DNA from: Pseudoalteromonas phenolica
Lineage (GTDB): Bacteria; Pseudomonadota; Gammaproteobacteria; Enterobacterales; Alteromonadaceae
Assembly (NCBI RefSeq): GCF_005886345.1
Contig: NZ_PNEC01000009.1
Location: forward strand, 124,001-188,000
Reading direction: 5' to 3'
Length of the DNA: 64,000 bases
Part shown: positions 10,820 through 20,009 of the stretch, piece by piece
Position numbering within the stretch: position 1 is the first letter of the stretch
Layout: the number at the start of each line of letters is the position of its first letter
Notes under the pieces: model-generated
Database searches by the model: none
What the model was told of the DNA's origin: nothing
The model's input: only the letters and a program-made list of their open reading frames with translations
Program-made: the position numbers and the translations under genes

Positions 10820-11292
10820 TTGTTTTTTGCCGCGTGGGTGGCGAGCTTGAGCAATTTTGCTTGCAAACTCGGCGGTGCATGCGCTGCAAGCTCTGTTAAT
10901 TGTTCTGCAGTACTTTCGCTCATGGTTCGACAACTTTTTTGTGTCTTGAAGCTAGGTTTGGGCTCACTTAATCTTAACTGTGCATCGGGGTTAGAAGTGA
11001 CTTTCACTTGCCCGCATTCAGCAAACCCATTTTGTCTAAGATGAGACAAAATATCTAGTTTCAAATAGTTTAGTCGAGTTGCTAATGTGGCAGAAACGGC
11101 TTCAATCACTAAAGTGCCATCTCGATAATTTGCCACGCGACACTTTTTACTCAAGATAGGGCCAAGCGCTTTATCAAGCTCTGCTTGTAAAATTTGTAGA
11201 CTATCGGTTTTTGCACCGAATTGCGTGATCTTGTTTGACCATTTGCCCATCAATTCATCTATGGATTTTGGATCATAGCGATTTTTAGCCAT
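10807..11292 (-). CDS. dciA: DUF721/DciA-like protein, predicted DnaB helicase loader
   Basis: A 161-residue protein of the DUF721 family. Known members (DciA) help load the replicative helicase DnaB in bacteria that lack DnaC. The recognisable domain covers about residues 20-105 (SLQILQAELDKALGPIL and VANYRDGTLVIEAVSATLATRLNYLK), followed by a basic, low-complexity tail ending in KNKKKK. A DUF721 gene at this position, between lpxC and secA, is common in Vibrio and Alteromonadales. The family call is firm; the loader role is carried over from the family. Confidence 0.8.
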   Translation of the reverse strand: MAKNRYDPKSIDELMGKWSNKITQFGAKTDSLQILQAELDKALGPILSKKCRVANYRDGTLVIEAVSATLATRLNYLKLDILSHLRQNGFAECGQVKVTSNPDAQLRLSEPKPSFKTQKSCRTMSESTAEQLTELAAHAPPSLQAKLLKLATHAAKNKKKK

Positions 11293-11642
11293 ACAGCAGA
11301 TACCACTTCAAAATTAACTTACCCAAGTATACCAGCATAACGACAGACGAGAAGTGATTCTTGTCAGTGAAAATGCTTGAAATTTATGCCTGTCGTCACC
11401 ATATAAAGAGAATTACCAGTTGGACCATCTTGCGGAACAAATGAATTGCCAAGGCTTTTTTGCTTGATTGCATTTCAAAGGTTTGCAGACAGCGTGAGTC
11501 TGGTATGATAGGGGCAATTTTATATTCGGCATTCAGTAGGGCTTGATTGCTTTTACTGCCAACAGGACGCAGGGTGGCCATTGATATCCAATGCTAAAAG
11601 TGGATATGCGGTCAGCCATCACTAGAGTGAAATGGTTTAAAC
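11293..11642. other. Intergenic stretch between dciA and secA (350 bases)
   Basis: No convincing gene is present. It holds the divergent start regions of dciA and secA, an extended -10 promoter for secA, a 7-base-pair hairpin (11584-11590 with 11601-11607) and a short upstream reading frame (11591-11677) that overlaps the secA start. No SecM-like secreted arrest peptide was found on the plus strand. Confidence 0.6.
11482..11509 (+). promoter_or_regulatory. Extended -10 promoter for secA
   Basis: The sequence TGGTATGAT (11501-11509) is an extended -10 element. A weak -35, TTTGCA (11482-11487), lies 16 bases upstream. The predicted transcript has a leader of about 125 bases before the secA ATG. 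Confidence 0.5.
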
Positions 11643-14351
11643 ATGATAGCGAACATTTTTACCAAAATTTTTGGTAGTCGTAACGACCGAACGATTAAAA
11701 AACTAAGAAAGACGGTCGCATTAATTAATGCATTAGAAGAACAATTTAGCGCACTTTCTGATGAAGAATTAAAAGCAAAAACAGCAGATTTCAGAACGCG
11801 TTATGAGCAAGGTACTAGCCTTGACGATTTATTACCTGAAGCATTTGCGACGGTACGTGAAGCTTCAAAACGTGTCTATGGCATGCGTCACTTCGATGTA
11901 CAGATGATCGGTGGTATGGTGTTGCACCAAGGTCGCATTTCAGAAATGCGCACCGGTGAAGGTAAAACTCTTACTGCGACTCTACCTGCCTACTTGAATG
12001 GTTTAACAGGTAAAGGTGTTCACGTCATTACTGTGAATGATTACCTAGCAAAGCGTGATGCCGAAACAAACCGCCCGCTATTTGAATTCCTAAGTCTAAC
12101 TGTTGGTTGTAATGTACCAGGTATGATGCCAGATGCTAAGAAGCAAGCGTATGCTGCAGACATCACATATGGTACGAACAACGAATTTGGTTTCGACTAC
12201 CTGCGTGACAATATGGCATTTAGCATTGAAGAGCGTGTGCAGCGTCCACTGCATTTTGCCGTTGTGGATGAGGTTGACTCAATCCTAATCGATGAAGCAC
12301 GTACGCCACTTATCATCTCGGGTCCTGCCGAAGATAGCTCTGAACTTTACGCTCGTATAAACACCATAGTGCCATCACTGACTCTGCAAGAGAAAGAAGA
12401 TGAAGAAGGCGTTGAAGGTGACGGTGATTACACCCTTGATGAAAAATCTAAGCAAGTACACCTTACAGAGCGTGGTCAGTTAAAAGTTGAAGAACTTCTT
12501 ACTGAAAATGGCCTGATTGAAGAAGGTGACTCACTGTACTCTGCAGGTAACATTTCGTTATTAAGCCATGTGTATGCAGCACTTCGTGCACACAAGCTAT
12601 ATCAAAAAGACGTAGACTACGTTGTAAAAGACAATGAAGTTATCATCGTTGATGAGCACACAGGTCGTACAATGGAAGGTCGTCGTTGGTCTGAAGGCTT
12701 ACACCAAGCTGTTGAAGCGAAAGAAGGTGTGCGCATTCAAAACGAAAACCAGACACTTGCGTCTATTACTTTCCAAAACTACTTCCGTATCTACGAAAAA
12801 CTATCTGGTATGACAGGTACTGCGGATACAGAAGCGTTCGAATTCCAATCAATTTATGGTCTAGACACTGTTGTTATTCCAACTAACCGCCCGATGATCC
12901 GTGATGATCGTGCTGATTTAGTTTACTTAACTCAAGATGAAAAGTTTGAAGCCATTCTTGCAGACATTAAAGACTGTCAAGAGCGCGGTCAGCCAGTACT
13001 AGTGGGTACGATTTCAATCGAAAGTTCTGAGTACTTATCTCAGTTCTTGCGTAAAGAAAAAATTGAACACAACGTACTGAACGCGAAATTCCACGCCCAA
13101 GAAGCAGACATCGTTGCTGATGCAGGTTTACCGGGTAAAGTGACTATTGCAACTAACATGGCTGGTCGTGGTACCGATATCGTATTAGGTGGTAACTGGC
13201 AAAGCGAAGTGGCTAAGCTAGAAAATCCTTCTGAAGAGCAAATCGCTAAAATTAAAGCGAAGTGGCAAGAAACTCACGATGCAGTTATCGCGGCAGGTGG
13301 TCTTCATATCATTGGTACAGAGCGTCACGAATCTCGCCGTATCGATAACCAGTTACGTGGTCGTTCTGGTCGTCAAGGTGATGCAGGTTCAAGCCGTTTC
13401 TATCTTTCGATGGACGATGCCCTAATGCGTATATTCGCAGGTGAGCGCATGACAAACATGATGCGTAAACTAGGTATGCAACGCGGTGAAGCAATTGAGC
13501 ACCCTTGGGTTAACCGTGCGATTGAAAATGCACAACGCAAAGTAGAAGCACGTAACTTCGATATTCGTAAGCAGTTACTTGAGTACGATGATGTTGCAAA
13601 CGACCAGCGTCGAGTTGTGTACGAGCAGCGTAATGAGCTACTTGAAGAAGGCGATATTTCAGAAACAATTACAGCTATCCGCAGCGATGTTGTGAATGGC
13701 ATGATTGATCAATACATCCCGCCGCAAAGCTTAGCTGAAATGTGGGATATTCCAGCGCTTGAAGAACGCATTAAAGCTGACTTCTTAATTGAATTGCCAA
13801 TTTCTCAGTGGCTGGCTGATGATGACAAGCTTTACGAAGAGACACTGCGTGAGCGTATCACTGAAGAGATCGACAGCGCATACAAGCAAAAAGAGTTGAT
13901 GGTAGGCCCAGATGTACTGCGTCATTTCGAAAAAGCCGTGATGCTACAAAGCTTAGATCAACATTGGAAAGATCACCTAGCAGCAATGGACCATCTTCGT
14001 CAGGGTATCCACTTACGTGGTTATGCTCAGAAGAATCCAAAGCAAGAATATAAGCGTGAATCTTTCGAACTATTCTCTGCAATGCTTGAAAACCTTAAAA
14101 CTGACGTAGTGGGTATTCTAGCTAAGGTACAAGTTCGTGCAGAAGAAGATGTTGAGAAAGTTGAAGAGCAACACCGTCGTGCAGAGCAAGCACCGCGTGA
14201 ATATCAGCATGCTGAAGCAGAGCATGTTGGTGGTGACGTACCTGAAGGTGCAGTTGTGGCTTCACGCACAGAGCCAAAAGTTGGTCGTAATGAGCCATGT
14301 CCTTGTGGCTCAGGTAAAAAGTTTAAGCAATGTTGTGGCAAGTTAAAATAA
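11643..14351 (+). CDS. secA: SecA, preprotein translocase ATPase
   Basis: Motor ATPase that drives unfolded preproteins through SecYEG. The 902-residue product has the Walker A loop GEGKT (residues 105-109), the [13 protein letters not shown]alker B segment, the preprotein cross-linking domain, the second nucleotide domain with [12 protein letters not shown] and GRSGRQGD, and a helical scaffold. The C-terminal SecB- and zinc-binding tail has CPC at 886-888 and CC at 897-898. Full length and intact. A strong terminator follows, then mutT. Confidence 0.98.
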   Translation: MIANIFTKIFGSRNDRTIKKLRKTVALINALEEQFSALSDEELKAKTADFRTRYEQGTSLDDLLPEAFATVREASKRVYGMRHFDVQMIGGMVLHQGRISEMRTGEGKTLTATLPAYLNGLTGKGVHVITVNDYLAKRDAETNRPLFEFLSLTVGCNVPGMMPDAKKQAYAADITYGTNNEFGFDYLRDNMAFSIEERVQRPLHFAVVDEVDSILIDEARTPLIISGPAEDSSELYARINTIVPSLTLQEKEDEEGVEGDGDYTLDEKSKQVHLTERGQLKVEELLTENGLIEEGDSLYSAGNISLLSHVYAALRAHKLYQKDVDYVVKDNEVIIVDEHTGRTMEGRRWSEGLHQAVEAKEGVRIQNENQTLASITFQNYFRIYEKLSGMTGTADTEAFEFQSIYGLDTVVIPTNRPMIRDDRADLVYLTQDEKFEAILADIKDCQERGQPVLVGTISIESSEYLSQFLRKEKIEHNVLNAKFHAQEADIVADAGLPGKVTIATNMAGRGTDIVLGGNWQSEVAKLENPSEEQIAKIKAKWQETHDAVIAAGGLHIIGTERHESRRIDNQLRGRSGRQGDAGSSRFYLSMDDALMRIFAGERMTNMMRKLGMQRGEAIEHPWVNRAIENAQRKVEARNFDIRKQLLEYDDVANDQRRVVYEQRNELLEEGDISETITAIRSDVVNGMIDQYIPPQSLAEMWDIPALEERIKADFLIELPISQWLADDDKLYEETLRERITEEIDSAYKQKELMVGPDVLRHFEKAVMLQSLDQHWKDHLAAMDHLRQGIHLRGYAQKNPKQEYKRESFELFSAMLENLKTDVVGILAKVQVRAEEDVEKVEEQHRRAEQAPREYQHAEAEHVGGDVPEGAVVASRTEPKVGRNEPCPCGSGKKFKQCCGKLK

Positions 14352-14371
14352 TCACACACGCGTAAATTATT

Positions 14372-14400
14372 AAAAAGCGACTGTATAGTCGCTTTTTTTA
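14372..14400 (+). terminator. Terminator after secA
   Basis: Stem AAGCGACT / AGTCGCTT (14375-14382 with 14387-14394) around a GTAT loop, followed by a run of T. It ends 13 bases before mutT, so mutT needs read-through or its own weak promoter. Confidence 0.85.
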
Positions 14401-14412
14401 TCGGAGAAGAAA

Positions 14413-14805
14413 ATGACAAAGAAAGTAGTCGAAGTCGCAGTTGGCGTAATCAAGCGTGATGAGCACATATTTATTACTAAGCGTGATGAGTCTCAACATC
14501 AAGGTGGTCTTTGGGAGTTCCCTGGCGGTAAAATTGAAGCAGGCGAATCAGTCACAGAAGCGCTGGCGAGAGAATTAAAAGAAGAAGTGAATATCGACGT
14601 GCATAGCTCACAAAGTTTGCTAGATATTGAACATGACTATGGTGATAAGTGTGTGAAGTTGTTTATTCATATCGTTGAAGACTTCTCTGGCGAAGCAACA
14701 GGACTCGAAGGGCAGGCATCTCAGTGGGTAGCAATCAATGAGCTACACAATTGGGCGTTTCCTGCTGCAAATGTTGCCATTATTGATGCGTTACAAAAAA
14801 ACTAA
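14413..14805 (+). CDS. mutT: MutT, 8-oxo-dGTP diphosphatase (Nudix)
   Basis: Nudix hydrolase that removes 8-oxo-dGTP from the nucleotide pool and so prevents A:T to C:G transversions. The 130-residue length matches E. coli MutT. The Nudix box runs from G39 to I61 with the REL-x-EE core; the glycine near its end is replaced by N60, a tolerated change. The adjacent GGLWEFPGGKIE motif is characteristic of MutT. The secA-mutT order is the same as in E. coli. The ribosome site is CGGAGAAG. Confidence 0.92.
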   Translation: MTKKVVEVAVGVIKRDEHIFITKRDESQHQGGLWEFPGGKIEAGESVTEALARELKEEVNIDVHSSQSLLDIEHDYGDKCVKLFIHIVEDFSGEATGLEGQASQWVAINELHNWAFPAANVAIIDALQKN

Positions 14806-14865
14806 CACAGTTGTTAGCTGGTTTGCTAATGTAATCTTAACTTAAGGCATTATGAGATAATACAA

Positions 14866-16947
14866 ATGAAAAAACTGTCTTTAACCGCATTTAGCGTGGC
14901 ATTTTCGCTTGGTTTGGTTGGCTGTAGTGAAGCGCCAAAACAGGTTGAAAAAGTTGAAGTACAGCCTGAAACAGCGCAAGTCACTTCAGCTACTCCCGAG
15001 TTGCTCTCAGGTATTGAGCTGACAAATATTGATAACAATGTGCGTGCGCAAGATGACTTTTATTATCACGTCAACGGTAAGTGGTTAGAGCAAACTCAGA
15101 TCCCAGCCGATAAGTCGAACTATGGCTCATTTAGTCAGTTATATGATGAATCACAAAAAGCGCTGAAAGGTATTTTGGAAAACTTAGCACAAGCAGGTCA
15201 TGATCCAAAAAGTGATGAAGGTAAACTTGCAGCTTTTTATCGTAGTTACTTGGATGAGGCAGCTCGCGAAGAGCTAGGACTCAGTGTTATTTATCCATAT
15301 GTCGATGCAATTAATGGCATAAGAAGTAAAGCTGAACTGCCTCAATTAATGGCTAAAACCTTACAGCAAGGTGGCAATAACCCTTTTGCTTGGTATGTCA
15401 ATAATGATGCAAAACGCTCGAGTGAGTACGCGCTTTATGTATATCAGTCCGGATTAGGCCTTCCAGACAAAGACTTTTACAGTAAGCAAGGTGATAAGTT
15501 TGTCACCATACGAGGGCAGTATAAGGAATACATTGCTCGGCTATTTCTCTCTTTGGGCTACAAAGAAGCTGAAGCTGTAGCGAATAAAGTGATTGAATTA
15601 GAAACGCAAATTGCTGAAGCTCAGTGGAGCCGAGTTGAATCTCGTGATGCGAGTAAAACCTATAACAAAATGTCTACAGCTCAGGCAAATCAGTTGTTAG
15701 GCAGCTTTGACCTAGCCACTTACTTTGCAGCATCAGAGATTAATATTCCAGAGTTGATTGTCAGTCAGCCTAGTTACCTAGAAAAGCTCGCAGATATCTA
15801 TCAGCAAACTGATTTGGCAACTTGGCAGCATTATCTGACATTCCACTTTGTAAATGCGCATGCAGATAAGTTAAGTCGAGACATGGTTGACTTGAAGTTC
15901 TCTTTTTATGGTCAAACATTAAGAGGGCTAGAAGCGCAGTCACCCACTTGGAAAAAAGCGGTCGATGCCAGTAATTCAGTGTTAGGTGAGTTGCTAGGTA
16001 AAATCTACGTAAAAGAATACTTCCCGCCCGAAGCAAAAGCGCGTATGCAAGAGTTAGTTGCCAACTTAATGAGAGGCTTTGAACAATCCATTGATACGCT
16101 TGAGTGGATGAGTGCAGATACGAAAGTCGCTGCAAAAGATAAGTTGAGCAAGTTTACCCCTAAAATTGGCTACCCTGATAAATGGAAAGATTATTCTGAT
16201 TTAGACATTCAGTCGGGAGATTTATTGGGTAACTATGTGCGTTATAACCAATGGGCATATGCTGATATGCGTCATAAACTGGGTAAGCCGGTTGATCGCA
16301 GTGAGTGGTTTATGACACCGCAAACGGTCAATGCCTATTACAACCCTGTGAATAATGAGATTGTTTTTCCTGCAGCAATTCTGCAACCACCTTTCTTTAA
16401 TTTAGCAGCCGATGATGCCGTAAATTATGGGGCAATTGGTGCCGTTATTGGTCATGAACTAGGTCACGGCTTTGACGACCAAGGTGCTAAGTATGATGGC
16501 AATGGTAATTTACGCAATTGGTGGAGCGAATCAGATCTGAATCAATTTGAACAACGAGGTGCGCAACTTATTGAGCAATATAACCAATTTAAACCTTTTG
16601 AAGATGCATCTGTAAATGGTGAGTTGACATTAGGTGAGAACATTGGAGATTTAGGTGGCTTAACTGTGGCATATAAGGCGTATATGTTGTCTTTAGGTGA
16701 TCAAGCAGCCCCTATGATTGATGGTTATACTGGTCAGCAACGTTTCTTTATGGGGTGGTCGCAAATTTGGCGACGTAAGTATCGTGATGAAGAGCTGCGA
16801 AATCGTCTAATGACTGACAGTCACTCACCAAGTCATTATCGTGTTATTGGTGTGCTGCCAAACATGCCTGAGTTTTATCAAGCCTTTGATGTAAAAGAAG
16901 GTGATGGTATGTATCTAGCGCCAGAAAAACGCGTGAAAATTTGGTAA
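14866..16947 (+). CDS. pepO: M13-family zinc metallopeptidase lipoprotein (PepO-like)
   Basis: Neprilysin-type endopeptidase that cleaves oligopeptides in the periplasm. The 693-residue product begins with a lipoprotein signal ending in LVGC, so the lipidated Cys is about residue 20. The catalytic zinc motif HELGH is at 530-534, the second motif ENIGDLGG begins at E591, and NAYYNP precedes the active site. The C-terminal KRVKIW gives the tryptophan usual for the family. It is transcribed alone and ends at a strong terminator. The exact substrate is unknown. Confidence 0.92.
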   Translation: MKKLSLTAFSVAFSLGLVGCSEAPKQVEKVEVQPETAQVTSATPELLSGIELTNIDNNVRAQDDFYYHVNGKWLEQTQIPADKSNYGSFSQLYDESQKALKGILENLAQAGHDPKSDEGKLAAFYRSYLDEAAREELGLSVIYPYVDAINGIRSKAELPQLMAKTLQQGGNNPFAWYVNNDAKRSSEYALYVYQSGLGLPDKDFYSKQGDKFVTIRGQYKEYIARLFLSLGYKEAEAVANKVIELETQIAEAQWSRVESRDASKTYNKMSTAQANQLLGSFDLATYFAASEINIPELIVSQPSYLEKLADIYQQTDLATWQHYLTFHFVNAHADKLSRDMVDLKFSFYGQTLRGLEAQSPTWKKAVDASNSVLGELLGKIYVKEYFPPEAKARMQELVANLMRGFEQSIDTLEWMSADTKVAAKDKLSKFTPKIGYPDKWKDYSDLDIQSGDLLGNYVRYNQWAYADMRHKLGKPVDRSEWFMTPQTVNAYYNPVNNEIVFPAAILQPPFFNLAADDAVNYGAIGAVIGHELGHGFDDQGAKYDGNGNLRNWWSESDLNQFEQRGAQLIEQYNQFKPFEDASVNGELTLGENIGDLGGLTVAYKAYMLSLGDQAAPMIDGYTGQQRFFMGWSQIWRRKYRDEELRNRLMTDSHSPSHYRVIGVLPNMPEFYQAFDVKEGDGMYLAPEKRVKIW

Positions 16948-16990
16948 AAATCTATTTATATTACCAATTTAATAAAATTTAATTTATCTA

Positions 16991-17016
16991 AACCCGCGAA
17001 ATTGCGGGTTTTTTTA
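16991..17016 (+). terminator. Terminator after the M13 peptidase gene
   Basis: Stem AACCCGC / GCGGGTT around a GAAATT loop, followed by seven T. Confidence 0.88.
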
Positions 17017-17043
17017 TTTTCGTCCCATTTTGAGTAAAATATT

Positions 17044-17057
17044 TGATAGCGCTGTCA
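17044..17057 (+). promoter_or_regulatory. Candidate NagR-type operator upstream of the hexosaminidase
   Basis: TGATAGCGCTGTCA is one base away from the perfect palindrome TGACAGCGCTGTCA. A near-identical site precedes nagP at 19907. A TATGAT -10-like box follows 12 bases downstream (17070-17075). LacI-family NagR control of GlcNAc and chitin genes is known in Alteromonadales; that NagR binds here is inferred, and no nagR gene is in the window. Confidence 0.65.
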
Positions 17058-17211
17058 TTTTGTCTTTACTATGATGCAATCATCGAACTAAAAGCGTAAT
17101 TTTGTTTGGTTTTACAGTTTTCATTTGTGAAACGTGCAGTTCGACCTCGGTCGTCCTAAGCTAACTAACAAGGTTAAGTCGATCTCAATTAACGTTTACC
17201 AAGGAGCTAAA

Positions 17212-19803
17212 ATGATAAACAAGAAATTTGCTCTAGCGGGTATTATGGCTGCAATGCCATTATTTGCTCAAGCTGGTTTATCTCAACAACAAGTAGATAA
17301 TTTCGCAAAAGGTACAGAATTGACTTTTGCAGTTGAAGACAACTTTCATAACGGTGCAGCCAGCTTTATCGGCTCTATGCGTTTACAAAACAATTCATCG
17401 GTTGCTTTGCCAAAAGGCAAAAGTGATTGGCAAATTTACGTGCATTCGGTGCGTAAAATTTCAAAGGTTAATACGCAAGGTATTGCTATTGAACACATCA
17501 ATGGTGACTTACACCGATTTGTACCAACAAACGAGTTTAAAGGCCTAAAGGCTGGAGAAAGTTTAGCTGTTGAGTTTGAAGCGGGGGCTTGGGTGGCTTC
17601 TTACTCTGACTTTATGCCACGTGCTTTCTTAGTCAGTAACAAACAAAAACCAGCAATTTTTGCTAATACTGACACCGAAGACCTAACTACATTTATTGCG
17701 CCATTTGAACGTGATAATCAGCTTTATCGTTACAACGAGCCAAAAGATCAGACAAAGCTTGCCACTCCAGCGCTACGTTTTGAGCGTAATCAAAGCAATA
17801 TTGAAGTAAGCAAAGAAGATGCACTAAAACGTATTATTCCAAAGCCTCATTCGGTTGATTTCAACCGCGGTACTGCAGAGCTTGATAGCAATTGGCAAAT
17901 TCGTTTCGCAGGGCGATTAAAGTCAGAAGTGGCCGTTTTCCAAGAAGATCTTGCTGACTATGGGTTGGCCCTTAAAGCTGAAGCCGATCATATTTCAGCA
18001 GGCAAAACGCCGACTATCTTCTTGAAAGTGAATGATGCACTAAAAGTCGATGGTAAAGTGGCTTCTGAGAGTTATCACCTAGAAATTGATGATGACAAAG
18101 TGGTTATCACAGGTAGCGACAATGCGGGTGTATTTTACGGTATTCAAAGCTTCTTAGCGCTAATTTCTGCAGATGCAAAAAATACAGTCTCAGTGCCTAA
18201 CGTAGAGATAGAAGATACGCCGCGTTTCGCTTGGCGTGGTATGCATTACGATAATGGCCGTAACTATCATGGTAAAGATGCGCTGTTCAAAATGGTTGAA
18301 CAGATGGGTCGTTATAAAATGAATAAGTTCCACTGGCACTTCTCTGAAGATGAGGGCTGGCGCTTAGAGATCCCTGGGTTGCCAGAGCTAACAGACATTG
18401 GCGGTTATCGTTGTTTCGATTTAGAAGAACGCAGCTGTTTACTAACTCAGCTAGGTACTGGCCCATTTAAGTCGGGCACAGGCAATGGTTATTTAAGCCG
18501 TGAGGACTTCGTTGAGTTATTAAAGTTTGCTAAAGCGCGCCATATTGACATCATTCCTGAAATTGAAGGTCCGGGTCACGCACGCGCTTCAATCATCGCG
18601 ATGGAAGCACGCTATGATCGCTTAATTGCAGAAGGCAAACCTGAAGAGGCTAAAGCGTATCTATTATCTGATCCTAAAGATACTTCTCAGTACTTAACGG
18701 TTCAAAACTACACAGACAATTCAATGAATGCGTGTATGGATTCGACTTATGCGTTCATTGAAAAAGTTACTTACGAACTGCAAAACATGTATCGCGAAGC
18801 GGGTACGCGTTTAACTAATCTTCACTTTGGTGGTGACGAAGTTGGTGCAGGCTCTTGGGTTGGTTCTCCGGCGTGTCAGGCGATGTTTGCTGATCCGAAT
18901 AACGGTGTAGCGGGTCCAAATGATTTAAAACCTTATTTCACTCAGCGTGTCGCGACTATGTTTGCCAAACGTGGCATTGCACCAGGTGCGTGGGAAGATG
19001 GGTTAATGTACGATAAAATTAACCCGTTCAAGCGTGATGAATTTCCTAATGAGGTATTTACTGCCAACGTATGGGATAACATCTGGGAGTGGGGCGTTGC
19101 AGATAGAGCACACCGTCTAGCAAGCAATGGCTATCAGGTTATTTTATCTCATGGTACGCACTTGTACTTCGACCACCCTTATGAAGCACACCCTGAAGAA
19201 CGCGGCTACTACTGGGCGACGCGTTATACAGACACGAAGAAAACATTTAGCTATATGCCAGATGATGTCTATGCTAATGCCGACTATACCCGAAGCCGTG
19301 AGCCAATTGTTAATTTAGAAGCATTAGTAGGTCGTGAGCTACCGAAACTTGAAAAACCAGAAAATATTCTAGGTATTCAAGGTCAGGTATGGAGTGAAAC
19401 TATCCGTACTGAAGATCAAGTTCTCCGCATGGTATTCCCGCGTATTCTTGCTGTTGCTGAGCGTGCTTGGCACAAAGCAAGCTGGGAAGGCAGTAAGATT
19501 GAACCAAAGGCATTTGCTAAAGACTGGCACACTTATGCTGCTGCATTGAGTGTGAAAGAGCTTGCTAAACTTGAGCGTGATGGTGTGAATGTTAATTTAC
19601 CAGTACCTGGCGCAAAAGTAGTAAATGGTCAGCTAGTGGCTAACTCAGCGTTCCCACATTTGGTGATTCAATACAGCACAGATGGCGGCCAATCTTGGTC
19701 TGAGTACACCTCACCTGTTTCTGTAAGTGGTAAAAATTCGGTGCAATTGCGCACAACATTAAACGGCAAAAAGTTTAGCCGTGTTACGCAGTTAACACTT
19801 TAG
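17212..19803 (+). CDS. Family 20 beta-N-acetylhexosaminidase (chitobiase type), exported
   Basis: Hydrolyses terminal GlcNAc from chitobiose and chito-oligosaccharides. I choose the ATG at 17212 because AAGGAG lies just upstream and the product then starts with a signal peptide (MINKKFALAGIMAAMPLFAQA, cut after about residue 21). An upstream in-frame start adds 26 atypical residues. The 863-residue protein has an N-terminal carbohydrate-binding-like domain, a GH20b domain, and a GH20 barrel with HWHFSEDEGWR and the catalytic pair D542-E543 in HFGGDEVG. A C-terminal immunoglobulin-like domain follows. No lipobox, so probably periplasmic or secreted. Confidence 0.92.
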   Translation: MINKKFALAGIMAAMPLFAQAGLSQQQVDNFAKGTELTFAVEDNFHNGAASFIGSMRLQNNSSVALPKGKSDWQIYVHSVRKISKVNTQGIAIEHINGDLHRFVPTNEFKGLKAGESLAVEFEAGAWVASYSDFMPRAFLVSNKQKPAIFANTDTEDLTTFIAPFERDNQLYRYNEPKDQTKLATPALRFERNQSNIEVSKEDALKRIIPKPHSVDFNRGTAELDSNWQIRFAGRLKSEVAVFQEDLADYGLALKAEADHISAGKTPTIFLKVNDALKVDGKVASESYHLEIDDDKVVITGSDNAGVFYGIQSFLALISADAKNTVSVPNVEIEDTPRFAWRGMHYDNGRNYHGKDALFKMVEQMGRYKMNKFHWHFSEDEGWRLEIPGLPELTDIGGYRCFDLEERSCLLTQLGTGPFKSGTGNGYLSREDFVELLKFAKARHIDIIPEIEGPGHARASIIAMEARYDRLIAEGKPEEAKAYLLSDPKDTSQYLTVQNYTDNSMNACMDSTYAFIEKVTYELQNMYREAGTRLTNLHFGGDEVGAGSWVGSPACQAMFADPNNGVAGPNDLKPYFTQRVATMFAKRGIAPGAWEDGLMYDKINPFKRDEFPNEVFTANVWDNIWEWGVADRAHRLASNGYQVILSHGTHLYFDHPYEAHPEERGYYWATRYTDTKKTFSYMPDDVYANADYTRSREPIVNLEALVGRELPKLEKPENILGIQGQVWSETIRTEDQVLRMVFPRILAVAERAWHKASWEGSKIEPKAFAKDWHTYAAALSVKELAKLERDGVNVNLPVPGAKVVNGQLVANSAFPHLVIQYSTDGGQSWSEYTSPVSVSGKNSVQLRTTLNGKKFSRVTQLTL

Positions 19804-19831
19804 TAAAGACTGAAACTTATCAGCAGGATTG

Positions 19832-19860
19832 AAAAAAGGGCTTAAAAGGCCCTTTTTTAA
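19832..19860 (+). terminator. Terminator after the hexosaminidase gene
   Basis: Ten-base stem AAAAAAGGGC / GCCCTTTTTT (19832-19841 with 19849-19858) and a seven-base loop. Confidence 0.88.
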
Positions 19861-19906
19861 TCTCTGGTAAGGCTAGTAATAGAACAAATTTTAACGTAAA
19901 GTTAAA

Positions 19907-19920
19907 TGTCAGCGCTGTCA
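19907..19920 (+). promoter_or_regulatory. Candidate NagR-type operator upstream of nagP
   Basis: TGTCAGCGCTGTCA, one mismatch from the same palindrome seen at 17044. The downstream sequence also matches: a T-rich stretch and then CATGAT at 19931-19936. The shared block implies co-regulation of the hexosaminidase and the permease by one repressor. Confidence 0.65.
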
Positions 19921-20009
19921 TTTTTGTTTACATGATGTAAAAAGCTGAAAAGATTTTATGGCATTGTGCCAATCTGACATAATTAAAATCACACAACGAG
20001 TAGAAGTTT

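Noticed and set aside
11396..11581. Short minus-strand frame (61 codons) between dciA and secA
   Set aside because: It has no good ribosome site, covers the secA promoter antisense, and its composition shows no recognisable family. Not called as a gene.
17134..17211. Upstream in-frame start for the hexosaminidase
   Set aside because: The added 26 residues would precede the signal peptide, and AAGGAG sits before the ATG at 17212.
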